Assembly: GCF_001571285.1 (NCBI RefSeq)
Contig: NZ_BCTM01000016.1
Span: forward strand, 1 to 64,000
Length of the DNA stretch: 64,000 bases
Direction of reading: 5' to 3'
Source of the DNA: Kluyvera cryocrescens NBRC 102467
GTDB taxonomy: Bacteria; Pseudomonadota; Gammaproteobacteria; Enterobacterales; Enterobacteriaceae
Below the pieces are notes generated by a model. The model was not told where the DNA came from. It saw nothing but the letters and a program-made list of their open reading frames with translations, and made no database searches. Shown here one piece after another: positions 33,621 through 43,672 of the stretch. The translations under genes and the position numbers were made by a program. Within the stretch, counting starts at the first letter, position 1. Each line of letters starts with the position of its first letter.

Positions 33621-34493
33621 ATGAATAGTGGTTATCTGCGTTTCCCGGACATTGATCCGGTAATTTTTTCCATCGGACCGGTCTCCCTGCATTGGTACGG
33701 CATGATGTACCTGGTGGGCTTTATCTTCGCAATGTGGCTGGCTACGCGTCGCGCTAATCGCCCGAACAGCGGCTGGACAAAAAATGAAGTTGAAAACCTG
33801 CTGTACGCGGGCTTCCTCGGGGTCTTCCTCGGCGGACGCATCGGCTACGTCATGTTCTACAACTTTGACCTGTTCCTGCAGGATCCGCTCTATCTGTTCC
33901 GCGTCTGGGACGGTGGGATGTCCTTCCACGGCGGCCTGATTGGGGTGATCGTGGTGATGATTATCTTCGCCAGACGCACCAAGCGCACCTTCTTCCAGGT
34001 CTCCGACTTCATTGCGCCGCTGATCCCATTTGGCTTAGGCTGTGGCCGTCTGGGCAACTTTATCAATGGCGAACTGTGGGGCCGCGTCGATCCAAGCTTC
34101 CACTACACCATGCTCTTCCCTGGCTCCCGCGCAGAAGATATCGCGCTGCTGCCATCCCATCCAGAATGGCAAACGCTGTTTGACACTTACGGTTCACTGC
34201 CGCGTCATGCTTCCCAGCTGTACGAACTGGCGCTGGAAGGCATCGTGCTGTTCCTGATTCTGAACTTCTTTATCCGTAAACCACGCCCGGCGGGTTCGGT
34301 CTCCGGTCTGTTCCTGATTGGCTACGGCATGTTCCGTATCATCTGCGAATTCTTCCGCCAGCCGGATGCGCAGTTCACCGGCGAGTGGGTTCAGTACATC
34401 AGCATGGGGCAAATCCTTTCCGTACCGATGGTCCTTGCGGGTATCATTATGATGGTCTGGGCGTTTCGTCGTCCGCAGAAACAGATTTCCTGA
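33621..34493 (+). CDS. lgt: Prolipoprotein diacylglyceryl transferase
   Basis: Inner-membrane enzyme that transfers diacylglycerol from phosphatidylglycerol to the lipobox cysteine of prolipoproteins, the essential first step of lipoprotein maturation. It has 290 residues and seven membrane helices. Signature [16 protein letters not shown] (140-155, with Arg143) and His103 (SFHGGL) match E. coli numbering. thyA starts six bases after its stop. Confidence 0.97.
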   Translation: MNSGYLRFPDIDPVIFSIGPVSLHWYGMMYLVGFIFAMWLATRRANRPNSGWTKNEVENLLYAGFLGVFLGGRIGYVMFYNFDLFLQDPLYLFRVWDGGMSFHGGLIGVIVVMIIFARRTKRTFFQVSDFIAPLIPFGLGCGRLGNFINGELWGRVDPSFHYTMLFPGSRAEDIALLPSHPEWQTLFDTYGSLPRHASQLYELALEGIVLFLILNFFIRKPRPAGSVSGLFLIGYGMFRIICEFFRQPDAQFTGEWVQYISMGQILSVPMVLAGIIMMVWAFRRPQKQIS

Positions 34494-34499
34494 GGAAGC

Positions 34500-35294
34500 A
34501 TGAAACAGTATCTCGAACTGATGCAAAAGGTGCTCGATGAGGGCACACCAAAGAATGACCGCACCGGCACCGGTACGATCTCCATTTTTGGCCACCAGAT
34601 GCGCTTCAACCTAAAAGACGGTTTCCCGCTGGTGACCACTAAGCGTTGCCATTTGCGCTCTATCATCCATGAACTGCTGTGGTTCCTGCAGGGTGACACT
34701 AACGTGGCTTATCTGCATGAAAACAACGTCAGCATCTGGGACGAGTGGGCTGATGAAAATGGCAACTTAGGCCCGGTATACGGCAAGCAGTGGCGAGCAT
34801 GGCCGACGCCTGATGGACGCCATATCGACCAGATCACCACCGTCGTCAACCAGCTGAAAAATGACCCGGACTCGCGCCGTATCATCGTTTCTGCATGGAA
34901 TGTTGGTGAATTGGACAAAATGGCGCTGGCGCCGTGCCACGCTTTCTTCCAGTTCTATGTGGCGGATGGCAAGCTGTCCTGCCAGCTTTACCAGCGCTCC
35001 TGCGACGTGTTCCTCGGCCTGCCGTTTAACATTGCCAGCTATGCGCTGCTGGTGCACATGATGGCGCAGCAGTGCGACCTGGAAGTGGGGGATTTTGTCT
35101 GGACCGGTGGCGATACCCACCTGTACAGCAACCACATGGAACAGACTGCGCTGCAGTTAACGCGGGAACCACGCGCGCTGCCGAAGCTGGTGATTAAGCG
35201 CAAACCTGAGTCGATTTTCGACTACCGCTTTGATGACTTCGAAATCGAAGGCTACGACCCGCACCCGGGCATCAAAGCGCCGGTGGCTATTTAA
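34500..35294 (+). CDS. thyA: Thymidylate synthase
   Basis: Methylates dUMP to dTMP with methylene-tetrahydrofolate. It has 264 residues, as in E. coli, with nucleophile Cys146 ([11 protein letters not shown]) and the dUMP-phosphate arginines in [13 protein letters not shown]. It is coupled to lgt with a six-base gap and RBS TGAGGA overlapping the lgt stop. A strong terminator follows. Confidence 0.98.
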   Translation: MKQYLELMQKVLDEGTPKNDRTGTGTISIFGHQMRFNLKDGFPLVTTKRCHLRSIIHELLWFLQGDTNVAYLHENNVSIWDEWADENGNLGPVYGKQWRAWPTPDGRHIDQITTVVNQLKNDPDSRRIIVSAWNVGELDKMALAPCHAFFQFYVADGKLSCQLYQRSCDVFLGLPFNIASYALLVHMMAQQCDLEVGDFVWTGGDTHLYSNHMEQTALQLTREPRALPKLVIKRKPESIFDYRFDDFEIEGYDPHPGIKAPVAI

Positions 35295-35310
35295 CCGAGC
35301 AAACTTATCA

Positions 35311-35337
35311 ACCGGCGCACACTGCGCCGGTTTTTTT
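35311..35337 (+). terminator. Rho-independent terminator of lgt-thyA
   Basis: Nine-bp stem ACCGGCGCA/TGCGCCGGT with three-base loop followed by T7. Confidence 0.92.
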
Positions 35338-35505
35338 ATGCCTGGCTCAGGAGTCTGGCAACACCGGATCCCCAGCGTCATTTTGCGCGGTGGATTCCAG
35401 CCTGTCGTTGTGGTTACTGCAACCCGTACTTTTTCTTCCGTCGCGCCTCGTGAACGTCAAATCCTCTGCTCGTACAGCAATTTTGCACCCGACATACTCA
35501 CCACC

Positions 35506-35964
35506 ATGAACAGAGAACATGGTTTCACCCTGATCGAGACGTTAGTGGCGATGACGTTAGTGCTCATCCTCTGCGTTTCTGGCCTTTACGGTTGGCAAAG
35601 CTGGCAGCAATCGCAGAGGCTCTGGCAAAGCGCCAGCGCGCTACGGGAATATATGCTTTATCTGCGAAACGATGCTAACTGGCACAATATCGACCGCCGT
35701 GTGCGGGTAAACCGAGCGGCGCAGCATTGGTGCCTTGTGGCCGATGACGCAGTATTGAATGACTGCCCTTCGGGAAATCCTGCGATCTTCCGGCCGCTAT
35801 GGCCAGAAATTATGGTCAGCAACATCACGCCCAATTTAGCCTTCTTTGGCCTGCGTAACACTGCATGGGCGGGGAGTATCACGCTCTCAAATGCGTCGGG
35901 CAGTTGGAGCGTAGTGGTTTCAGGCTGGGGGAGAGTTCGGCTGTGCGAGGCGGCAACATGCTAA
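35506..35964 (+). CDS. ppdA: Minor pseudopilin PpdA (GspH-like)
   Basis: Prepilin-like membrane protein of 152 residues with a type-4 prepilin leader cut after Gly6 (NREHG then FTLIETLV, Glu at +5) and an N-terminal hydrophobic helix. Minor pseudopilins prime assembly of type II secretion or type IV pilus fibres. The start at 35506 sets the leader; in-frame extension reaches back into thyA and is rejected. It is the first of ppdA-ppdB-ygdB-ppdC, which overlap end to end and precede recC. No assembly ATPase or secretin is in the window. Confidence 0.9.
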   Translation: MNREHGFTLIETLVAMTLVLILCVSGLYGWQSWQQSQRLWQSASALREYMLYLRNDANWHNIDRRVRVNRAAQHWCLVADDAVLNDCPSGNPAIFRPLWPEIMVSNITPNLAFFGLRNTAWAGSITLSNASGSWSVVVSGWGRVRLCEAATC

Positions 35965-36512
35965 TGCGCGGCTTTTCATTGCTGGAAGTCCTAATCGCCA
36001 TGGCGATCAGCAGCGTTTTGCTGCTGGGCGCATCACGTTTCTTACCGGCCTTACAGCTCGGCGTTCTGCAGCAGATGCGCCAGCAGGCGCTGGAGGAGGA
36101 TCTTTGGCAGCCGCTGTTTACGGTGGCAAAGCATATACAGCGTGCGGGCTACTGCGCTGGCGATACGTGCCACGGTGAGTCGCTGTATCTCGCTTCGCGC
36201 GGCGATTGCCTTATTGCCCGCTGGGACGGTAACAATAACGGCCGCTGGGAGACGTCACCAAATGATGAGGCTGATAGCATCGGCTTTCGCCTGAACTCAG
36301 GGGCGCTGGAGACCCTGCGGGGTGCGACGAGCTGCGAAGGTAAAGGGTGGTTCAAAATGAACGACCCTTCTGCCATGACTATCACCGGGTTTCAGGTGTT
36401 ACGCACCCGACAAAACGGTTTTTCGGCGGAATTTACCCTTACTCTGTCCGCAATTACCGGGCAGGGAGAGACGGCAAATGCCCGCTACAGCGTAACGGGA
36501 TATAACCAATGA
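35958..36512 (+). CDS. ppdB: Minor pseudopilin PpdB (GspJ-like)
   Basis: 184-residue prepilin-like protein. The leader is short (MLMRG then FSLLEVLIAMAISS), with Glu at +5, and is followed by a membrane helix and a globular domain ending YSVTGYNQ. The start at 35958 has GAGG eight bases upstream; the ATG at 35964, two codons later, is an alternative. It overlaps ppdA by 7 bp and ygdB by 4. Confidence 0.88.
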   Translation: MLMRGFSLLEVLIAMAISSVLLLGASRFLPALQLGVLQQMRQQALEEDLWQPLFTVAKHIQRAGYCAGDTCHGESLYLASRGDCLIARWDGNNNGRWETSPNDEADSIGFRLNSGALETLRGATSCEGKGWFKMNDPSAMTITGFQVLRTRQNGFSAEFTLTLSAITGQGETANARYSVTGYNQ

Positions 36513-36913
36513 ACCGTGAAAAGGGCGTCTCTTCGCTGGCGATGGTGCTGATGCTTTTGCTCCTCGGCAGCTTGATGCTGCAAGGTCTTAATCAGGTCCA
36601 GCGGCAACAGCTGGCGATGGTGAATGATGAAACCCTTGCGCTGCGCAAAGCCGCCAGCGTCCATTCGGCGCTGCAGTGGGGAAAAGTGCAATCATGGGAC
36701 GTCACCGTAGGGCAACAATGCCGGTCCTACGATAAAACCAGTCGGGTTTGTTTACGCTTGTGGGGGGATGGTACCGCACTGTTGATTGCGCAAAGTGAAG
36801 CGCTAAGGCTCTGGCAGTCTGGAGTTTGGACGACAGGTAACATTCACTTCTCAACGCATGGCTGGAGTGATTTCTGCCCTCTTAAGGAGATTGCGCGATG
36901 TCTGCCACTGTAA
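36509..36913 (+). CDS. ygdB: Pseudopilin-operon protein YgdB (PilX/GspK-like)
   Basis: 134 residues with a short basic N-terminus (NREKG) and a membrane segment (SSLAMVLMLLLLGSLMLQG), then a small domain with several cysteines. It occupies the GspK-like slot of the minor pseudopilin set; the +5 Glu is missing, as is common for that component. It overlaps ppdB by ATGA and ppdC by 16 bp, so translation is coupled. Function is not directly known. Confidence 0.85.
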   Translation: MNREKGVSSLAMVLMLLLLGSLMLQGLNQVQRQQLAMVNDETLALRKAASVHSALQWGKVQSWDVTVGQQCRSYDKTSRVCLRLWGDGTALLIAQSEALRLWQSGVWTTGNIHFSTHGWSDFCPLKEIARCLPL

Positions 36914-37218
36914 AATCGCAAGGATTTAGTCTGCCGGAAGTGATGTTGGCTATGTTTCTGATGGTCAGCGTAGTAACGGCGCTGGGGGGATACTATCGCG
37001 GGCTTGCGGCGGCAGGCTTGCAGCTTCAGCAATATCGTCTGCTGTGGCGCTACGCCTGGGAGCAAACGCAGCGTCAGGCGGCGACGTTACCTGACGATTG
37101 GCAAAGCCAGCGGCTACAGACATCATCAGCATCTTGTGTCAGCATCAATGCTACTATTATCACCCCGATGGGCAAGCAGGGGCGCATGACGCGCCTGCAT
37201 TGTCCGGTCAGTCAGTAG
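36898..37218 (+). CDS. ppdC: Minor pseudopilin PpdC (GspI-like)
   Basis: 106-residue prepilin-like protein. The leader ends KSQG and the mature part begins FSLPEVMLAMFLMVS, with Glu at +5. It is the last of four pseudopilin genes and is 12 bp from recC. Read-through into recC is likely because no terminator is seen between them. Confidence 0.87.
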   Translation: MSATVKSQGFSLPEVMLAMFLMVSVVTALGGYYRGLAAAGLQLQQYRLLWRYAWEQTQRQAATLPDDWQSQRLQTSSASCVSINATIITPMGKQGRMTRLHCPVSQ

Positions 37219-37230
37219 TCAGGAGCGAAT

Positions 37231-40200
37231 ATGTTACGGGTCTACCACTCCAACCGTCTGGATGTGCTGGAAGCATTGATGGAATTTATTGTTGAGCAGG
37301 ACCGGCTGGCTGACCCCTTCGAGCCTGAAATGATCCTAGTACAGAGTACCGGGATGGCGCAGTGGCTGCAGATGACGCTGTCACAGCGCTTTGGTATTGC
37401 CGCGAATATTGATTTCCCGCTGCCCGCGAGTTTTATCTGGGATATGTTTACCCGCGTGTTGCCTGAGATCCCAGGCGAAAGCGCCTTTAACAAGCAGAGT
37501 ATGAGCTGGAAGCTGATGACGCTGCTGCCGGGGATGTTGGATGACGAAGCTTTTACCCCGCTGCGCCATTACCTGACCGATGACGCCGACAAGCGCAAGC
37601 TGTTCCAGTTAGCTTCCCGCGTAGCCGATCTCTATGACCAATATCTGGTTTATCGCCCGCAGTGGCTGACCGAGTGGGAAGCCGGGAAGTTGGTCGACGG
37701 CGTGGGCGATGCCCAGCAATGGCAAGCACCGTTGTGGAAAGCGCTGGTGGAGCACACCGCTGCGCTCGGACAACCGTTGTGGCACCGTGCCAACCTCTAT
37801 CAACGTTTTATCGATACGCTGGAAAACAGCAGTGAACCGTTCGCGGGTTTGCCATCACGCGTCTTTATTTGCGGCATTTCTGCACTCCCCCCAGTGTATC
37901 TGCACGCGCTGCAGGCGCTGGGTAAACACGTTGATATCTACGTGCTGTTCACCAACCCTTGCCGCTACTACTGGGGCGATATAAAGGATCCGGCATTTTT
38001 AGCCAGATTGATGGCGCGCCAGCGCCGTCATTACCGTGAACAGCGAGAATTACCGCTGTTCCAGGATGCCCACAGTGCTCCGGGGCTGTTTAACGACGAC
38101 GGCGAGCAGGATGTCGGTAACCCGATGCTGGCCTCCTGGGGCAAGCTGGGACGGGATTATATTTATCTGCTGGCAGGGCTTGAACGCTATCAGGAGCTCG
38201 ATGCGTTTGTCGATATTGAGCCCGATAACCTGCTGCACGATCTGCAGTACGATGTGCTGGAGCTGAAGAATAGCGCCATCGCCGGGCGGACAGCCGAAGA
38301 GTTCGCCAGCAGTGGTAACAAACGCCCGCTGGCGCTGGATGACCGCAGCCTGACCGTTCATGTCTGTCATAGCCCGCAGCGCGAGGTGGAAATCCTACAC
38401 GATCGTCTGCTGGCGATGCTGGAGGCAGATCCCACCCTAACGCCGCGCGACATCATCGTGATGGTGGCGGATATCGACAGTTACAGTCCGTTTATTCAGG
38501 CCGTATTCGGCAGCGCCACCGGCGAGCGCTATCTGCCATATGCGATTTCTGACCGCCGGGCTCGGCAGGCCCACCCGGCGATGCAGGCGTTTATCACTCT
38601 GCTCTCGCTGCCGGATAGCCGCTTCACCAGTGAAGATGTGCTGGCGCTGCTCGACGTTCCAGTACTGGCCGCGCGCTTTAATATTGATGAAGCGGGGCTT
38701 TTGTATCTTCGTCAGTGGGTTAACGAATCCGGCGTGCGCTGGGGGATGGACGACGATAACGTCCGTGAGCTGGATCTGCCTGCCACCGGGCAACACACCT
38801 GGCGTTTTGGCCTGACGCGTATGCTACTCGGCTATGCGATGGAGAGCAGCCAGGGCGAGTGGCAGGATGTGCTGCCGTATGACGAATCCAGCGGCCTGAT
38901 TGCCGAATTGGTTGGCCATCTGGCTTCACTGTTGATGCAGCTTAACCGCTGGCGGCAGGTGCTGACGCAGGCGCGTTCGCTAGACGAATGGCTGCCGGTG
39001 TGCCGAGAAATGCTCAACGACTTCTTCTTACCCGATCAGGACACCGAAGCGGCGCTGACGCTGATTGAGCAGCAGTGGCAGGCGATTATCGCCCAGGGCG
39101 TGCAGTCGCAGTACGGCAGTGAAGTACCGCTTTCGCTGCTGCGCGATGAACTGGCGCAGCGCCTGGACCAGGAACGTATTAGCCAGCGTTTCCTCGCCGG
39201 GCCTATCAATATTTGTACCCTAATGCCGATGCGGTCAATCCCCTTCAAAGTGGTGTGTCTGCTGGGGATGAACGACGGTATTTACCCGCGCGCGCTGGCG
39301 CCGCTCGGTTTTGACCTGATGAGCCAAAAGCCGGTGCGCGGTGACCGTAGCCGTCGTGATGATGACCGCTATCTGTTCCTGGAAGCGATGATGTCAGCGG
39401 AAAAAGCGCTTTATATCAGCTATATCGGTCGCTCTATCCAGGACAACAGCGAACGCTATCCGTCGGTGCTGGTGCAGGAACTATTGGATTATATCGGCCA
39501 AAGCCATTGTCTGGTGGGCGATGAGGGGCTGAACTGCGATGAAAGCGAGCAGCGGGTCAAAGAGCACATCATGCACCAGCACAGCCGTATGCCGTTCGAC
39601 GCAGAAAACTATCGGGCCGATGAGCGCCAAAGCTATGCCCATGAGTGGCTGGCGGCGGCCAGTCAGCAGGGCGAGGCCCACGCTGATTTTATTCAGCCGC
39701 TTGAACCGTTGGAACTCACCACGCTGCCGCTGGAACAACTACAGCGCTTCTGGCGTCATCCGGTGCGGGCGTTCTTCCAGCTCCGATTACAGGTTAACTT
39801 CCGCAGCGAAGAGAGCGATATACCGGATACGGAACCCTTTACTCTTGAAGGGCTGACCCGCTATCAGTTAAACCAGCAGTTGCTGAATACGCTCATTGAG
39901 CAGCAAGAGCCGGATCGCATGTACCGGCGCTACCGTGCTGCGGGTGAGCTGCCTTACGGCCCGTTTGGTGAAATTGCCTGGGAAGCACAGCGTCAGGAGA
40001 TGACCGCGCTGGCCAGCCGGGTGATTGAATATCGCCGACCGGGGAAGAGCATGGAAATCGATCTCGAATGCGACGGGGTTAACATAACCGGATGGTTACC
40101 ACAGGTTCAGGAGAATGGACTGTTGCGCTGGCGGCCATCTTTGCTTAGCGTTTCACAAGGAATGCAACTTTGGCTGGAACACCTTGTCTACTGTGCTAGC

Positions 40201-40602
40201 GGTGGCAATGGAGAAAGCCGGTTGCTGCTGAGAAAAGAGGGGGAGTGGTGTTTCCCTCCGCTGGCACCTGATGAGGCGAGCGCCTATCTGGCCCAGTTAG
40301 TTAAAGGTTATCGACAGGGCATGTGCCAGCCGCTGCTGTTTTTACCTGAGAGCGGCGGGGCATGGATAAAAGCCTGTTACGATGCCGAAAATGATGCCAT
40401 CTTAAGGGATGAAGAGACCCTGCAAAAAGCGCGCAGTAAATTTTTGCAGACCTACGAAGGGAATATGGTGGTGAGCGGAGAAGGGGCTGACGTCTGGTAT
40501 CAACGCCTATGGCGGACTCTGGAAACTGCGCAGTACGAAGCCATCGTTGAGCAAACGACGCCGTATCTGCTCCCTGTATTTCGCTTCAATCAGTCAGTTT
40601 GA
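37231..40602 (+). CDS. recC: Exonuclease V (RecBCD), gamma subunit
   Basis: RecC scans for Chi and splits the duplex in the RecBCD helicase-nuclease that processes double-strand ends. It has 1123 residues (E. coli 1122). It is a helicase-like fold lacking catalytic Walker motifs, as expected for RecC. Start ATG 37231 (MLRVYHSNRLDVL) has CAGGAG upstream. A 184-bp gap with a REP-like palindrome separates it from ptrA. Confidence 0.97.
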   Translation: MLRVYHSNRLDVLEALMEFIVEQDRLADPFEPEMILVQSTGMAQWLQMTLSQRFGIAANIDFPLPASFIWDMFTRVLPEIPGESAFNKQSMSWKLMTLLPGMLDDEAFTPLRHYLTDDADKRKLFQLASRVADLYDQYLVYRPQWLTEWEAGKLVDGVGDAQQWQAPLWKALVEHTAALGQPLWHRANLYQRFIDTLENSSEPFAGLPSRVFICGISALPPVYLHALQALGKHVDIYVLFTNPCRYYWGDIKDPAFLARLMARQRRHYREQRELPLFQDAHSAPGLFNDDGEQDVGNPMLASWGKLGRDYIYLLAGLERYQELDAFVDIEPDNLLHDLQYDVLELKNSAIAGRTAEEFASSGNKRPLALDDRSLTVHVCHSPQREVEILHDRLLAMLEADPTLTPRDIIVMVADIDSYSPFIQAVFGSATGERYLPYAISDRRARQAHPAMQAFITLLSLPDSRFTSEDVLALLDVPVLAARFNIDEAGLLYLRQWVNESGVRWGMDDDNVRELDLPATGQHTWRFGLTRMLLGYAMESSQGEWQDVLPYDESSGLIAELVGHLASLLMQLNRWRQVLTQARSLDEWLPVCREMLNDFFLPDQDTEAALTLIEQQWQAIIAQGVQSQYGSEVPLSLLRDELAQRLDQERISQRFLAGPINICTLMPMRSIPFKVVCLLGMNDGIYPRALAPLGFDLMSQKPVRGDRSRRDDDRYLFLEAMMSAEKALYISYIGRSIQDNSERYPSVLVQELLDYIGQSHCLVGDEGLNCDESEQRVKEHIMHQHSRMPFDAENYRADERQSYAHEWLAAASQQGEAHADFIQPLEPLELTTLPLEQLQRFWRHPVRAFFQLRLQVNFRSEESDIPDTEPFTLEGLTRYQLNQQLLNTLIEQQEPDRMYRRYRAAGELPYGPFGEIAWEAQRQEMTALASRVIEYRRPGKSMEIDLECDGVNITGWLPQVQENGLLRWRPSLLSVSQGMQLWLEHLVYCASGGNGESRLLLRKEGEWCFPPLAPDEASAYLAQLVKGYRQGMCQPLLFLPESGGAWIKACYDAENDAILRDEETLQKARSKFLQTYEGNMVVSGEGADVWYQRLWRTLETAQYEAIVEQTTPYLLPVFRFNQSV

Positions 40603-40668
40603 TTGTATAAAAATTGCGCAAGTTGAGTGGTTGAATTACTATGCGCAACGCGTCACGGACTGATGAGA

Positions 40669-40734
40669 GGTAGCCCGGATTAGGCAGTTTGCCCTGTTCC
40701 GGGACGTCCCCGGTAAGGCGCTGGCCGGGCTACC
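40669..40734. repeat. REP-like palindrome between recC and ptrA
   Basis: Inverted repeat GGTAGCCCGG (40669-40678) and CCGGGCTACC (40725-40734), perfect over 10 bp, encloses further GC-rich pairing (GGGACGTCCC). The GTAGCCCGGAT ends resemble enterobacterial REP/BIME sequences. Confidence 0.65.
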
Positions 40735-40786
40735 TGCACAAGCATTAAGATTTGTTAGCAGTATTTGTTAATGGTGAGGTCCGTGA

Positions 40787-43672
40787 ATGCCCCGCAGTAT
40801 TTGGTTGAGTATTGTTGTTTTAGTCACTGCCCTTTGGGCGACCGTCGGTCAGGCAGACACCGGGTGGCAGCCGATTAAGGAAACCATCCGCAAAAGCGAA
40901 AAGGACACTCGCCAGTATCAGGCTATTACGCTGGATAATCATATGGTTGTCCTGCTGGTTTCCGATCCGCAGGCGGTGAAATCACTGTCGGCGCTGGTGG
41001 TGCCTATTGGTTCGTTGGAAGATCCTGACACCCATCCGGGGCTCGCGCACTATCTTGAGCACATGACGCTGATGGGCTCAAAAAACTACCCGCAGCCTGA
41101 CAATCTTGCCGAATTCTTAAAAATGCACGGCGGCAGCCACAATGCGAGTACCGCCCCGTATCGCACGGCTTTCTATCTGGAAGTCGAGAATGATGCTTTA
41201 CAGGGGGCGGTCGACCGACTTGCCGATGCCATTGCTTCGCCACTGCTGGATAAAAAATACGTCGATCGCGAGCGTAACGCGGTGAATGCGGAGCTGACCA
41301 TGGCGCGTACCCGTGACGGTATGCGCATGGCGCAGGTGAGTGCTGAAACCATCAACCCGGCGCACCCAGGCGCGCGATTCTCCGGTGGCAACCTTGAAAC
41401 ATTGAGCGACAAACCGAATAGCCCCGTTTACGACGCCCTGCTGGCATTCCGCGACAAGTACTATTCCGCCAACCTGATGAAAGCGGTGATTTACAGCAAT
41501 AAGCCGCTGCCTGAACTGGCCAAAATCGCCGCCCAGACCTACGGTCGCGTACCGAATAAATCGATTGAACGCCCGGAAATCACCGTTCCCGTGGTCACCG
41601 ATGCACAAAAGGGCATTGTGATTCACTATGTGCCGGCGCTGCCGCGCAAAGTACTGCGCGTGGAGTTCCGTATCGACAACAACTCGGCTCAATTCCGCAG
41701 CAAAACCGATGAACTGATCACCTATATGATCGGCAACCGTACCCCGGGCACCTTATCCGACTGGCTGCAAAAACAGGGGCTGGTGGAAGGTATTCGTGCC
41801 GATTCCGATCCGGTGGTTAACGGCAACAGCGGCGTGCTGGCGATCTCCGCTACCCTGACTGATAAAGGCCTCGCGCACCGCGATGAGGTCGTTGCCGCCA
41901 TTTTCCGCTACCTCGATGTGATGCGCGAGAAAGGCATCGACAAAAGTTACTTCGATGAACTGGCCCACGTGCTGGATCTCGACTTCCGCTATCCGTCGAT
42001 TAACCGCAACATGGACTACGTTGAATGGTTGGCGGATACCATGATCCGCGTCCCGGTTCAGCACACGCTGGACGCAGTGAACATTGCCGACCAGTATGAC
42101 GCGAAAGCGGTGAACGATCGCCTGGCGATGATGACTCCGCAGAACGCGCGTATCTGGTACATCAGCCCGAAAGAGCCGCATAACAAAGTGGCCTATTTCG
42201 TGGATGCGCCGTATCAGGTCGACAAAATCAGCGCGGAGACCTTCAGCAAATGGCAGAAGGCTTCCAGCGCGATTGATCTCAGTCTTCCGAAATTGAACCC
42301 GTATATTCCGGATGACTTCACGCTGATTAAGCCTGAGAAAAGTACCGATCACCCGCAGCTTATCGTCGATGAGCCACAGTTGCGCCTGGTATACATGCCG
42401 AGCCGCTATTTTGCCAGTGAGCCGAAAGCCGACATCACGATGATCCTGCGCAATCCCCAGGCGATGGACAGCGCGAAAAGCCAGGTGATGTTCGCGCTTA
42501 ATGACTATCTGGCGGGTATTGCGCTGGACCAGCTCAGCAACCAGGCTGCCGTCGGAGGCATTAGCTTCTCAACCGGGGCTAATAATGGCCTGATGCTCAA
42601 CGCCAACGGCTACACCCAGCGTCTGCCGCAGCTTTTCGATGCGCTGCTGCAGGGCTATTTCAGCTACACGCCAACCGAAGAACAGCTTGAACAGGCCAAG
42701 TCCTGGTACAAGCAGATGATGGATTCGGCGGAGAAGGGCAAAGCCTACGAACAGGCGATTATGCCGATACAGATGGTCTCGCAGGTGCCGTATTTCCAGC
42801 GCGACGAGCGCAAAGCGCTGCTGCCGTCCATTACCTTGAAAGAGGTGATGGAGTACCGCGACCAGCTTAAGGCGGGTGGGCGTCCGGAGTTTATGGTGAT
42901 AGGTAACCTGAGCCGCGAGCAGTCTACGACGCTTGCGCGTAATGTGCAGACGCAGCTTGGCGCGCACGGCAACGAATGGTGTCGGAATAAAGATGTGCTG
43001 GTCGACAAGCAGCAGAACGCCATCTTTGAAAAAGCCGGCAGCAGCACCGATTCCGCGCTGGCCGCGGTGTTCGTCCCGCCAAATGTGGATGAGTTCTCAA
43101 GCTCGGCGGCAAGCGCCATGCTGGCGCAAATCGTCCAGCCGTGGTTCTACACCCAGCTGCGAACCGAGGAACAATTGGGCTATGCAGTGTTTGCTTTCTC
43201 AATGAATATTGGCCGCCAGTGGGGCATGGGATTCCTGTTGCAAAGTAACGAAAAACAGCCGGCCTTCCTGTGGGAACGCTTTAAGGCCTTCTTCCCGACG
43301 GCGGAACAAAAGCTGCGAGCGATGAAGCCGGAAGAGTTTGCCCAAATCCAGCAGGCGGTGATTGCCGATATGCTGCAAGCGCCGCAAACGCTCGGTGACG
43401 AAGCCTCGCAGCTGAGCAAAGATTTCGATCGCGGTAATATGGCCTTCGATTCACGTGCTAAAGTAGTGGCCCAAATTAAGCTGTTAACGCCGCAAAAGCT
43501 TGCCGATTTCTTCCACCAGACGGTGGTCGAACCGCAGGGGATGACGGTCCTGTCGCAGGTATCCGGTAGCCAGAACGGCAAGGTTGACTATGCTCACCCT
43601 GAAGGCTGGAAGGTGTGGCAGAGCATCACCGCGTTGCAGCAATCCTTACCCTTAAGACGAGAGAACGAATGA
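40787..43672 (+). CDS. ptrA: Protease III (pitrilysin)
   Basis: Periplasmic zinc metalloprotease of the M16 family that degrades small peptides such as insulin chains. The 961-residue precursor has a signal peptide cleaved after VGQA near residue 23. The inverted zinc motif HxxEH is at 88-92 (HYLEH), with the distal Glu in ERNAVNAELTMA. As in E. coli, it lies between recC and recB, although its function is unrelated to recombination. Its stop overlaps the recB start (ATGA). Confidence 0.97.
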   Translation: MPRSIWLSIVVLVTALWATVGQADTGWQPIKETIRKSEKDTRQYQAITLDNHMVVLLVSDPQAVKSLSALVVPIGSLEDPDTHPGLAHYLEHMTLMGSKNYPQPDNLAEFLKMHGGSHNASTAPYRTAFYLEVENDALQGAVDRLADAIASPLLDKKYVDRERNAVNAELTMARTRDGMRMAQVSAETINPAHPGARFSGGNLETLSDKPNSPVYDALLAFRDKYYSANLMKAVIYSNKPLPELAKIAAQTYGRVPNKSIERPEITVPVVTDAQKGIVIHYVPALPRKVLRVEFRIDNNSAQFRSKTDELITYMIGNRTPGTLSDWLQKQGLVEGIRADSDPVVNGNSGVLAISATLTDKGLAHRDEVVAAIFRYLDVMREKGIDKSYFDELAHVLDLDFRYPSINRNMDYVEWLADTMIRVPVQHTLDAVNIADQYDAKAVNDRLAMMTPQNARIWYISPKEPHNKVAYFVDAPYQVDKISAETFSKWQKASSAIDLSLPKLNPYIPDDFTLIKPEKSTDHPQLIVDEPQLRLVYMPSRYFASEPKADITMILRNPQAMDSAKSQVMFALNDYLAGIALDQLSNQAAVGGISFSTGANNGLMLNANGYTQRLPQLFDALLQGYFSYTPTEEQLEQAKSWYKQMMDSAEKGKAYEQAIMPIQMVSQVPYFQRDERKALLPSITLKEVMEYRDQLKAGGRPEFMVIGNLSREQSTTLARNVQTQLGAHGNEWCRNKDVLVDKQQNAIFEKAGSSTDSALAAVFVPPNVDEFSSSAASAMLAQIVQPWFYTQLRTEEQLGYAVFAFSMNIGRQWGMGFLLQSNEKQPAFLWERFKAFFPTAEQKLRAMKPEEFAQIQQAVIADMLQAPQTLGDEASQLSKDFDRGNMAFDSRAKVVAQIKLLTPQKLADFFHQTVVEPQGMTVLSQVSGSQNGKVDYAHPEGWKVWQSITALQQSLPLRRENE

